Shown here one piece after another: positions 15,012-22,303 of a stretch of 25,411 nucleotides of DNA. The DNA comes from Fibrobacterales bacterium (GTDB taxonomy: Bacteria; Fibrobacterota; Fibrobacteria; Fibrobacterales; Fibrobacteraceae): assembly GCA_025997455.1 (NCBI GenBank), contig BNUP01000019.1, positions 1 through 25,411 on the forward strand. Reading direction: 5' to 3'. Both the position numbers and the translations under genes were made by a program. The notes below the pieces were generated by a model. The model saw nothing but the letters and a program-made list of their open reading frames with translations. It had not been told where the DNA came from and ran no database searches. Within the stretch, counting starts at the first letter, position 1. Every line of letters begins with the position of its first letter.

Positions 15012-16662
15012 AGACCTACAAAACGATGCCGTTAGTCAATTGGTAACGGAGGTAAAAAAGAAAAAAGAAATTACTTTCAAAGCCCCCACCGGTAGTGGAA
15101 AAACCTATATGATGGCTGATTTTATGAACCGCATACTTGCCCAAAACAGCAATATTATTTTCCTTGTTTCTTCGCTTAGCAAAGGAGATTTGGCACGGCA
15201 AAACTATGAAAAATTTTGCGATTATGCTAACAAAAAATTCTTTGCCAATCTCAACCCCTATCTGATAAACAGCGAGATAGCAGACGAAGAACGGCTGTTT
15301 ATTCCCGATACGCACAATGTTTATGTTTTGCCTCGCGATTTGTATAAAGAAAAAAGCCGCATAAAAACACAGGGTGTGCTATTTAATTTTTTTCTGCAAC
15401 TTAGAGCAAACGGCAAATTTATTTTTCTGATAAAAGATGAGTGCCACATTGCCACAAAAAATTTGGACGACTTGAATGCTACTTTTGAAAAAATTATCAA
15501 TTTTTCGGCAACACCAAAACTTAGTCGCGGGCAAAATCCCAATGTAGAAATTAGTTATGAAGACGCCGAAAATACAAAACTTATAAAAACGATTGAATGG
15601 GGCAAGTGCAAACGAAACGGCGATGATACAGATGAAACGCTAGAAGATGCCGTAAATAAATTTGAAAGCATAAAAAAACAGTATCGTAATTTGTTGGGCG
15701 TTAATCCCTGCCTGATTATTCAAATTTCCAATAAAGACAAAGCGGAAGATGAATGGAACAATGCCATTAAACCTATTTTGGACAAAAAGCCTGATTTGAA
15801 ATGGATGATGATTGTCGATAAAGACAAAGATTGCGATACAAACGATGCTTTTAAGGCAAAGAAACTTCCTGTTGCTAAATGGAAAAACTACGCAAAAGAA
15901 AATCTTGCGAGCATCGACATAATCATTTTCAAGATGGTTATTACCGAAGGTTGGGATATTCCGCGTGCTTGTATGCTTTATCAACTTCGTGACAGCCAAA
16001 GCAAGCAACTTGATGAACAGGTTATGGGGCGAGTAAGACGAAACCCTTGTCTTTTGAATTTTGAAAATTTATCGGTAGAAGCGCAAAAACTTGCAATGAG
16101 TGCGTGGATTTGGGGCATAAAACCCGAAACTGCAAAAAAAGTATATGGTGTTAAACTTTTTGACGATCCAAACGACACAACCGACAACATAAAAGTGAAA
16201 ATAACCAAAATTAAACCACTTACACAAAAAGCAGATTTTGAGTTGCAGAAATTTATTGACAAACAACAAATGGCAGCCCATTTATTAGCCCCAACAAGCA
16301 TTTTTGAACTTGGCAGACGATTGAAAAATACCACAAACGAAGTTCGCACAATTATTTATGATTATGCAAGCGACTATCAAAAATGGCGGCAGGTAGCCGA
16401 ATATACAGACGAAATAAAAAGAGAAAGTGAAAAATATCTTTGCGATTATACTCAAAGTATGGAAGTTGCAAAAGATGAAACCGGAAAAGAAATTGAAGTT
16501 TCGTTTGCCGTAAGTTCTCACTACACACAAACAGATAAATATACCGAAATTGCCAATTGGGTTTGTGAAAAACAAAAATTAGTACAGGGAACTTCTATAA
16601 ATTCAATTTTTAGAAGTTCCCTACAGTACTTTACTTATAATCCAATCCACCGCACTCTCTAA
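14995..16662 (+). CDS. res: Type III restriction subunit Res, C-terminally short
   Basis: 555 residues against roughly 900-1000 for usual type III Res. Helicase motifs are intact: Walker A PTGSGKT (31-37), DECH (148-151), FSATP (170-174), ITEGWD (316-321) and motif VI QVMGRVRR (342-349). The family's C-terminal PD-(D/E)XK endonuclease domain is not present. The reading frame enters a perfect 11 bp inverted repeat at 16587-16621 and ends 14 codons later, on top of the convergent glycosyltransferase gene. The protein should translocate or hydrolyse ATP but probably cannot cut DNA. Either the 3' part was lost by rearrangement at the hairpin, or this is a compact variant; the abrupt junction favours loss. 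Start overlaps mod. Confidence 0.85.
   Translation: MLQEVKDLQNDAVSQLVTEVKKKKEITFKAPTGSGKTYMMADFMNRILAQNSNIIFLVSSLSKGDLARQNYEKFCDYANKKFFANLNPYLINSEIADEERLFIPDTHNVYVLPRDLYKEKSRIKTQGVLFNFFLQLRANGKFIFLIKDECHIATKNLDDLNATFEKIINFSATPKLSRGQNPNVEISYEDAENTKLIKTIEWGKCKRNGDDTDETLEDAVNKFESIKKQYRNLLGVNPCLIIQISNKDKAEDEWNNAIKPILDKKPDLKWMMIVDKDKDCDTNDAFKAKKLPVAKWKNYAKENLASIDIIIFKMVITEGWDIPRACMLYQLRDSQSKQLDEQVMGRVRRNPCLLNFENLSVEAQKLAMSAWIWGIKPETAKKVYGVKLFDDPNDTTDNIKVKITKIKPLTQKADFELQKFIDKQQMAAHLLAPTSIFELGRRLKNTTNEVRTIIYDYASDYQKWRQVAEYTDEIKRESEKYLCDYTQSMEVAKDETGKEIEVSFAVSSHYTQTDKYTEIANWVCEKQKLVQGTSINSIFRSSLQYFTYNPIHRTL
16582..16630. terminator. Strong hairpin at the convergent res/glycosyltransferase junction
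   Basis: GGGAACTTCTA (16587-16597) and TAGAAGTTCCC (16611-16621) pair perfectly; with a 3-base bulge the stem extends to GTAC on both sides. The loop contains TTTT. Its place between two convergent genes suggests a shared terminator, although it lies inside the res frame and there is no long T tract after the stem. Confidence 0.5.
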
Positions 16663-17799
16663 ATCGGTTTTTTGCCGCTCGCTTACTATTTTGTAACGGA
16701 CTTTGGCTCTTTTGGCATATTCGCAGTGAATTTCTTTGTTAAGCAATTGAATAATACGATTTTTGATTTCGCTTACGGAATAGGGGTCAAAATAGATGGC
16801 TGCATCGCCGCAAATTTCAGGGATAGATGAAGTGCCTGATGCCGCGACGGGAACTCCGTAACGCATAGATTGTATGGGCGGGTAGCCAAAGCCCTCGTTT
16901 AGCGAGGGAAAAATAAAAGCGTAAGCGTTTTTGTGCAAAAATTCTAATTGATCGTTCTCGACATAGTCTAAAAAAATAAAGTTGTCTTTATTTTTGAGTG
17001 TTCTCTCATATATTTTTTTATTTGTCGCTCCGGTTAAAATTACTTTATGGTTGATTTTTGGTTGCTCCGAAAACAGCAAATCGAATGCCTGAATTGCTCG
17101 GAAGTTGTTCTTTTCCCACCTTGCTCCGCTGATTAGCAGAAAATATGGGGATTGGATTCGACTACTCTCATCCGTCGATACACTTTGTTCACCCGCCGAA
17201 TCCATCAATGGACTGTAAAAAGCAGAAATCTCGATTTCCATCAACTCTGGGAAAAACGAACGGATACTTGCCTTGCTGTGCTCCGACACGGTGATAAATT
17301 CTGCTTTGCCATTTGCGACTTGCTTAACCAATGACTTATATTTTGGGGCATAATAAAAATCTTTCCATATTTTGCGGTATCTAACAAAGGCTTCTAATTT
17401 AGCGGTAATTTTCTTTGCAAAACGAACGGCAATTGGATCGTAGTTCATTTCTAGCGCTCTTACGCCGTGCCAAGTAAATAGATACCGTTTTACATCCAGA
17501 TCCCATTTTTTGTTGAGCGAATGAAGCGGCGTATAAAATGTATCGATGCTTTCTTTGACAACGAGTTCGCTTGGCGAAATATTTTGAATGTCGTAAAGTG
17601 AAATATTCTGTTCCTTACATGCGGTAAGGATAGCCTCGTTCAGGTATTTTTTGCTGTCGTAAATGCAAACCAAACGAAATGCCTGCAACGGCAAACGGCG
17701 CACCAACGCAAAAAACACCACCTCCCCATAAGTTCCGCCACCGTGGAATTTGGCACTATGGATGGGTTGTACCTGCGTTAGGTTAAATAGGAGAGTCAT
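16621..17799 (-). CDS. GT4-type (GT-B fold) glycosyltransferase
   Basis: 392 residues. The C-terminal donor domain has ISGARWEKNN, the usual start of the second Rossmann domain, and FPSLNEGFGYPPIQSM then GVPVAAS, the GT4 EX7E region in which the second acidic residue is replaced by glutamine. FHGGGTYGE near the N-terminus resembles the acceptor-side Gly-rich loop. No signal peptide; it should act at the cytoplasmic face of the membrane in building a surface polysaccharide. It starts three bases after the nucleotidyltransferase gene and is last in that operon. The family is clear, while donor and acceptor sugars are unknown. Confidence 0.85.
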   Translation of the reverse strand: MTLLFNLTQVQPIHSAKFHGGGTYGEVVFFALVRRLPLQAFRLVCIYDSKKYLNEAILTACKEQNISLYDIQNISPSELVVKESIDTFYTPLHSLNKKWDLDVKRYLFTWHGVRALEMNYDPIAVRFAKKITAKLEAFVRYRKIWKDFYYAPKYKSLVKQVANGKAEFITVSEHSKASIRSFFPELMEIEISAFYSPLMDSAGEQSVSTDESSRIQSPYFLLISGARWEKNNFRAIQAFDLLFSEQPKINHKVILTGATNKKIYERTLKNKDNFIFLDYVENDQLEFLHKNAYAFIFPSLNEGFGYPPIQSMRYGVPVAASGTSSIPEICGDAAIYFDPYSVSEIKNRIIQLLNKEIHCEYAKRAKVRYKIVSERQKTDLESAVDWIISKVL

Positions 17800-17802
17800 A
17801 AT

Positions 17803-18480
17803 TTACCTCAATATCCCAAAAAGTTCTTGCGAATGTACCTTGACCATTCCTAAAATTATTTTTTGCCACGAACGGGGGAGTTCCTCAAAAATTTGTGATA
17901 ATCGTTCTTTCATATCCTGTCGTTCGGCAATCAGTTCGCCAAGACCAACAACGGTTGCGGCATCTTTTATTTGTTTTGCCTCATTTATACGCCTTGTTTG
18001 CACTATTGCCTTGTGAAGTACATACGCAGGAATTTCCGGTACACGAAGTTGAATACCCATATAATCTATTTTCATTGCATATTTGGAAGCCAATTCCATA
18101 TAACTCAATACTTGTGCGGTAATTTTTAACTCAGGAATTTTTAATATTTTTTCTTCTCCTCTCACACGCTGGGAAAGAAATTCTACATCAAGATGATTGT
18201 GTTTATATTTGATAAGAGGTGAGTACATATCAAAAGAGGGGTCAAAGCCAATTTCCTGTAAAATTATATCTATATTCACAGGGTGTCGAATATGTTTTGG
18301 ATTACTTATAAGTAAATCTATATCCGTAGTTCTCAGAACCGGTATGCTTGGAATATCACCATATAAATACTTATAAATTGGAAGGCACCAACTACCAACA
18401 AGTACAATTTCATTTAACGCCTCGGAAGATTCCAATCGTTTTAGCACCCGAATAAAAAGTTCATTTTGTATGTTTTCCAA
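17803..18480 (-). CDS. Nucleotidyltransferase-fold protein, possible toxin
   Basis: 225 residues. GS at 29-30 with DID at 53-55 and a third acidic residue at D98 (HNHLDVEFL) form the catalytic pattern of the polymerase-beta nucleotidyltransferase superfamily, in the style of the GSU2403/AbiEii-like group. Such proteins transfer nucleotides to protein or RNA targets, and several are toxins of two-gene systems. The gene overlaps the 3' end of a small DUF6788-like gene by 20 bases and precedes a glycosyltransferase by three. All three acidic positions are present, so it should be active. The toxin role is inference from fold and gene pairing; a glycan-related role cannot be excluded given the operon. 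Confidence 0.65.
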   Translation of the reverse strand: MENIQNELFIRVLKRLESSEALNEIVLVGSWCLPIYKYLYGDIPSIPVLRTTDIDLLISNPKHIRHPVNIDIILQEIGFDPSFDMYSPLIKYKHNHLDVEFLSQRVRGEEKILKIPELKITAQVLSYMELASKYAMKIDYMGIQLRVPEIPAYVLHKAIVQTRRINEAKQIKDAATVVGLGELIAERQDMKERLSQIFEELPRSWQKIILGMVKVHSQELFGILR

Positions 18481-18775
18481 GAATCCTCCCTACATCAGCG
18501 AGATCGGCAAGTGCTATGCGCCGTCGTTGCTTATATTTTCGCCGTTGTTCATCTCTTTCTATAGCCTTCTTTGCCTTACTTCCGGATTTCGGACCTATAT
18601 AAATAGAAACTACTTTTCCATTTTCGCGATGAACTCCATACAAATAGAATTTTCCATTGATATTTCGAGTATGAACGGAAACATCTGGCAGTTCGGTCAA
18701 CCGCTTTTCATAATCAGCGATCAAAGCTTCCAAACGCACCTTCTCTTCGGCAAGTACTCCAAAAACGATACTCAT
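18461..18775 (-). CDS. Small basic DUF6788-like protein paired with the nucleotidyltransferase
   Basis: 104 residues. An N-terminal coiled segment (about 8-30) is followed by a compact beta region, VHTRNINGKFYLYGVHRENG then KVVSIYIGP, and a strongly basic helix (KKAIERDEQRRKYKQRRR). The pattern of a short Tyr-rich sheet ending in YxG resembles DUF6788 proteins, which accompany nucleotidyltransferases in mobile regions. It could bind nucleic acid or neutralise its partner. The stop lies inside the partner's start region, so translation is coupled. CTATATT lies 25 bases before the ATG, with GAGAG as a weak ribosome binding site. Family assignment is from memory of the pattern only. Confidence 0.55.
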   Translation of the reverse strand: MSIVFGVLAEEKVRLEALIADYEKRLTELPDVSVHTRNINGKFYLYGVHRENGKVVSIYIGPKSGSKAKKAIERDEQRRKYKQRRRIALADLADVGRILGKHTK

Positions 18776-18800
18776 AGTCTTATCTCTCTATTTATACTAC

Positions 18801-18807
18801 AATATAG
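18801..18807 (-). promoter_or_regulatory. -10-like motif CTATATT for the DUF6788/nucleotidyltransferase/GT operon
   Basis: Minus-strand TTTACTATATTGTAG, 25 bases before the ATG at 18775. The word ACTATA is the same as the family B ends, but no hairpins flank it here, so it is either a solitary end or the plain promoter. Confidence 0.4.
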
Positions 18808-18854
18808 TAAATATTTAGCAATGTAGTGCAATAAATTCTCCTTGTATCTAACAA

Positions 18855-19014
18855 TATAGTAGGCTCTGAAGAACTCCCCCAAACTTTATCTCATAAAACA
18901 AGGAGTTCTTCGGAGACGACGGCGAACTACTTAAATTTGCATAAAAACACAGTTCGCCCGTGTCGCTTAGTAGGCTCAGACGACCTCTTATCGAGTTCTT
19001 CAGAGCCTACTATA
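18855..19014 (+). mobile_element. Family B mini-element, 160 bp, copy between two minus-strand genes
   Basis: TATAGTA (18855-18861) and TACTATA (19008-19014). Hairpin 1 pairs TCTGAAGAACTC with GAGTTCTTCGGA (one G-U). Core stem GGCGAAC (seen on the minus strand) pairs with GTTCGCC around TTTTTATGCAAATTTAA. Hairpin 2 closes with GGCTC and GAGCC. One plus-strand frame is open through all 52 codons and is recognisably the same peptide as the tsaB insert. It ends 16 bases before the 3' end of the glycosyltransferase gene. Confidence 0.88.
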
Positions 19015-19030
19015 GTTTATTTTGCAAATG

Positions 19031-20011
19031 TTAGATACATCTCCCCGCCCATTCCAACGGTTTCACCAACCAATACGCCCTCTTGTAGCAGAAAGATAAA
19101 AATTTTGCAAAGGCATAAGACCTAATCCCATTCGCAAAAATTTTGCCTACTTTTTTTGTTTGCAACAAAAAGGATTCTCTTGCGTTTTGTATTACTAATA
19201 AATCGTCGCTGTTAATCTCACCTGTTTTTTTGATATCCTCATAAAAACTTTTGCGTAAAATTTCGGGTAAAAAATAATCGCCGTTTTTTGATACGCTGTG
19301 CCCATGCGTGTCTATGATTCGACTACCAAAAAAATGTAGAACTTTTGCGTGCTCCAAATGCTTTGCTCCGTAGGCGAGTTGGCAGTTCCATTCTCCGGGC
19401 ATCGCTTTTATAATATAGCCAAACTCAAAATTGGTTTCGGCAAGTGATGCCATATCAAAATTATAACCCTTTGAAACGCAATAAAGCCATTGCTCGTGCC
19501 ACCGCTTAAAAAATTCCCGTGTCTTTTGATTATCTCGCACAAACATCACTCCGCCATTAAAAATCTCATCGTTTTCAATCGGAGAATATTCCAACATTTT
19601 TGCGGCTTTAAGCACTGTTCTGCGGTTGATGGCTTTGCTTAAATTTGTGTGAAAATCGAGCACGCCGTAAATATAGCCGTCCCATTCGGGCGGAATGCTC
19701 AAATCATCGGCAATTGCAATGTCGGAATCCATATATAAAAAATCGCCATCGACTTCGTTTCGCATCACTGTTTTGAGCCATCGAGAGCGGAGCATTGGCG
19801 ACAGGTTTTTATCGAGTTCCACAATTTTGAGTTCATCCGCCAAATTTTTGATTTGCGTGCGCGTGCCTGTGAGCGTAGCCGCTGTTTGATCATCGACAAG
19901 CAACGAAACAAAAGCGTTTTTGTTATGAATACGCAACGAGGTTATGGCAACGAGCGTTTGCTCATAGTAAATGTCGCGTTCTTTGCTTGTGAGTACAAAA
20001 AGATATTTCAT
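19031..20011 (-). CDS. GT-A-type glycosyltransferase (GT8-like)
   Basis: 326 residues from the ATG at 20011. YMDSDIAI holds the metal-binding DxD (D95, D97) of GT-A enzymes; a later NGGVMFV segment and the HFFGS histidine near the end match the GT8-like pattern. It should act in the cytoplasm on surface glycan. A longer reading is open to a TTG at 20113, but those 34 extra residues come from a family B element and interrupt the natural start MKYLFVLTSKE, so the ATG is preferred. CTATATT from the element end lies 28 bases upstream. The neighbours are other glycosyltransferases and a flippase, with a mobile ATPase between. Confidence 0.8.
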   Translation of the reverse strand: MKYLFVLTSKERDIYYEQTLVAITSLRIHNKNAFVSLLVDDQTAATLTGTRTQIKNLADELKIVELDKNLSPMLRSRWLKTVMRNEVDGDFLYMDSDIAIADDLSIPPEWDGYIYGVLDFHTNLSKAINRRTVLKAAKMLEYSPIENDEIFNGGVMFVRDNQKTREFFKRWHEQWLYCVSKGYNFDMASLAETNFEFGYIIKAMPGEWNCQLAYGAKHLEHAKVLHFFGSRIIDTHGHSVSKNGDYFLPEILRKSFYEDIKKTGEINSDDLLVIQNARESFLLQTKKVGKIFANGIRSYAFAKFLSFCYKRAYWLVKPLEWAGRCI

Positions 20012-20041
20012 TATTGCCCAAAATTCCAATTTTATTGAGAA

Positions 20042-20201
20042 TATAGTAATCTCCGAAGAACTCCCCCAAAACTTTACCTCATAAAACAAGGAGTTCTTCG
20101 GAGACGACGGCAACCCCTTAAATTTGCATAAAAATACCGGTTACCCATGTCGCTCGGTAGGCACTAACGACCTCTTAACGAGTTCTTCAGTGCCTACTAT
20201 A
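20042..20201 (+). mobile_element. Family B mini-element, 160 bp, upstream of a glycosyltransferase
   Basis: TATAGTA (20042-20048) and TACTATA (20195-20201). Hairpin 1 pairs TCTCCGAAGAACTCC with its exact complement. The core stem is GGTAACC with GGTTGCC (one wobble). Hairpin 2 closes with GGCAC and GTGCC. An extra A relative to the copy at 18855 breaks the long open frame. Its left end supplies the CTATATT in front of the gene ending at 19031; its right end stops 11 bases from the ATPase gene. Confidence 0.88.
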
Positions 20202-20212
20202 GAAAAAAATAT

Positions 20213-21541
20213 TTACCCAATCAACCGTTCCAAATTTTCTACATAATAAAACGGCACGCTGTATAATTCATAAGTTTTTCCGCTAGGGAGCGCTATGGTT
20301 TCTTTGGAAAATGGATTGTTCCACACGCGCACGGCTTTGTTGCCATTCGATTCTTCCATAAACAGGTGTAATGATTTGAGCCTTGACTTGTCGCCCGATT
20401 TCACTTCAATTGGCACAATGCCCTCTCTATGCTGAAGAACAAAATCAACTTCTGCCTGAGAGTTTTTTGCGTTGCGAACCCAAAAATTTCGTTTTTGCAA
20501 AACAGAATTACTGTTAGAGAGCAAAAGTTGTGCTACAATATGCTCGGCAATTCGCCCTCTCCATAAGGAACTAATGTCATCTGAGCCAAAAATATCTTGT
20601 TGGATTTTTGCCGCAAAATTGACAAGTCCGGTGTCGAACCAAAGTAGTTTAGGTGATTTTTTGATATCGGGAAGCAAGGGCAAAGTAACGGAACTTGTGG
20701 GGTAGCAGAGTTCTACGAGCAAGGATTTTTCCAACACACGAAAGGCATCGCCAACTTCGCGTGATTTATAATTGGAGTTAGCAAAATGATCGAATCGAAT
20801 TCGCTCTCCGGCAAAATGCCAACCAAACATTAATATATATCGCAATACGCTTTGCATGCTTTTGTTGTTTGCATATTTCTCGGAATCGTCGATATAGCCG
20901 TTTAACAAAGTTTCATAAATTTTTTGCACGGCAACAAAGTCTCTTTTGGGAGCATAGGTAGCCACAGCCTCCGGCATTCCACCCACCAGAACATATTCGT
21001 TAAAAAGTTTCATAGCGTGCGAGTGAATAGAGGTTGGAAGGTCTGCATTGGCAAGTGCTTGCTGTATTTGCTCCTCGCCCAAAGCACCTAAAAATTCGCT
21101 AAAAGAACAGGGGCGCAACGCAAGGTATTCTACTCTGCCCACAGGGAACGAAATATGCTTGTCAATTAGCGATTCTAACAATGACCCCGCGGCAATCACA
21201 AATAAATCGGGACATTCTTCGTAAAAATACCGGAGCAGAGCCACTGCTTGAGGCGAATTTTGAATTTCATCGATAAATAGAAGCGTTTTGCCTGCTTTTT
21301 TCTGTTTTTTCTTTAAAAAATAGATTCCGTTCAGCACATCATTTGCATTTTCCGGTCTTTCAAATAATCGCAAATCTTCAGCAATATCTAAGTTGAGGTG
21401 CAAAAAATTGTCGAACTTTGAGGCAAAGCCCTTGATGAGCGTGGTTTTACCCACCTGCCGTGTACCACGAATAATAAGGGGTTTACGATGCTGGTTAAGC
21501 ATCCATTTTTCTAATGAATCTTCTATGTTTCTCTTGAACAT
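20213..21541 (-). CDS. AAA_14/DUF4143 ATPase
   Basis: 442 residues from the ATG at 21541, which has AGAGG six bases upstream; a longer reading to 21592 lacks such a site. Walker A GTRQVGKT at 26-33 and Walker B LLFIDE at 87-92 form the AAA_14 domain. The C-terminal DUF4143 region contains EVDFVL and IPIEVKSG-like residues (PIEVKSG) of a PD-(D/E)XK-type fold. These proteins are common, often multicopy and of unknown role; toxin, defence and regulatory functions have been suggested. It splits a glycosyltransferase block and lies between a family B element and an IS3 remnant, so it probably arrived by transfer. Two 18 bp direct repeats precede it. Confidence 0.88.
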   Translation of the reverse strand: MFKRNIEDSLEKWMLNQHRKPLIIRGTRQVGKTTLIKGFASKFDNFLHLNLDIAEDLRLFERPENANDVLNGIYFLKKKQKKAGKTLLFIDEIQNSPQAVALLRYFYEECPDLFVIAAGSLLESLIDKHISFPVGRVEYLALRPCSFSEFLGALGEEQIQQALANADLPTSIHSHAMKLFNEYVLVGGMPEAVATYAPKRDFVAVQKIYETLLNGYIDDSEKYANNKSMQSVLRYILMFGWHFAGERIRFDHFANSNYKSREVGDAFRVLEKSLLVELCYPTSSVTLPLLPDIKKSPKLLWFDTGLVNFAAKIQQDIFGSDDISSLWRGRIAEHIVAQLLLSNSNSVLQKRNFWVRNAKNSQAEVDFVLQHREGIVPIEVKSGDKSRLKSLHLFMEESNGNKAVRVWNNPFSKETIALPSGKTYELYSVPFYYVENLERLIG

Positions 21542-21559
21542 AATAACCTCTTTTGTTAT

Positions 21560-21610
21560 AGAACCAAAGATAAATATAACAAATTTTTGCACAGAACCAA
21601 AGATAAATAT
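21560..21610 (-). promoter_or_regulatory. Two 18 bp direct repeats before the AAA_14 gene
   Basis: AGAACCAAAGATAAATAT occurs at 21560-21577 and again at 21593-21610 on the plus strand, 33 bp apart (three helical turns). On the minus strand each reads ATATTTATCTTTGGTTCT. The position 19 to 69 bases before the ATG suits an operator pair or duplicated promoter; TTATATTTATC could be a -10 region. Confidence 0.5.
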
Positions 21611-21624
21611 GCGAAAATTTATAA

Positions 21625-21988
21625 TGCTTCCTAAAATTTGGACAAGTATTTAAGTGTAAATTATGCAAAATCAAAGGAGTCCAAAATGGGCAATAATAGC
21701 AGAAAAAAGCACACGGCAGAGTTCAAAGGCAAGGTAGCATTAGCCGCTTGCCAAGAAAAAGAGAGTTTAGGCGAACTGAGTAAGAAGTACGAAGTCCATC
21801 CCCACATGATAAGCAATTGGAAGCAGGCACTTAAGGAACATTGCGGTCAAGTATTTTCTTCTCCCGGTAAGAAGGTCGATACGGATAAAGATCATCTGAT
21901 AGAGGAGTTATACAAGCAGATAGGGCAGCTCAAGGTGGACAACGATTTCTTAAAAAAAAAGTGGCAGCAGCTCCAAGAAAAGAATTAA
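21625..21988 (+). mobile_element. IS3-family remnant: left end and orfA only
   Basis: TGCTTCCTAAAATTTGGACAAG at 21625-21646, in the pattern of IS3-type terminal repeats, is followed by orfA. No orfB and no matching right end are found downstream to 22303, so the element is truncated after orfA. Confidence 0.65.
21686..21988 (+). CDS. IS3-family transposase OrfA (helix-turn-helix subunit)
   Basis: 100 residues from the ATG at 21686, chosen because AAGGAGT lies five bases before it. HTAEFKGKVALAAC is followed by a helix-turn-helix (LGELSKKYEVHPHMISNWK) and a C-terminal leucine-rich coiled segment (EELYKQIGQLKVDNDFLKKK), the standard OrfA layout. A run of nine A then G at 21952-21961 is a slippery site of the kind used for the OrfA-OrfB -1 frameshift, but the -1 frame stops after about 22 codons with no DDE domain. 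The catalytic subunit is missing, so the element cannot move alone. The protein may still bind the terminal repeat. Confidence 0.85.
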   Translation: MGNNSRKKHTAEFKGKVALAACQEKESLGELSKKYEVHPHMISNWKQALKEHCGQVFSSPGKKVDTDKDHLIEELYKQIGQLKVDNDFLKKKWQQLQEKN

Positions 21989-22303
21989 AATATTTCTCAC
22001 AAAAAATACTTTTATATGCTTAGCGATTTCTCTTAGCCTCATTTCCACGGCGGTTTGGCTTTTGCAGGGTTGAGAGAATGGTAAAAAAATCTATATCAGT
22101 CATCGCCCCTCCGGAGGATATAAATCTTCTACTTCGCAAGAACGAGAAGTATTATATAGTAGTTCGTCTGCTCGCAGTGCATCAAGTATCACTTGGCAAA
22201 AGTGTGTCCCGCTGTAGCGTAAATTTCTTCAGAAGATTCATTTATCATTTTGGTTTATTTCCTTTTTTAAGTACAAACTTTGTTCATTGTAAATATAACA
22301 TTT
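21989..22303. other. Degenerate region after the IS3 remnant
   Basis: No convincing gene. An open frame at 22078-22320 begins MVKKSISVIAPPED and contains RLLAVHQVSLGKSVSRCS, faintly like the N-terminal helix-turn-helix of an IS630-type transposase, but it then runs into low-complexity sequence. CCCCTCCGGAGG (near 22108) is a small palindrome. I read it as insertion-sequence debris with low certainty. Confidence 0.35.
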
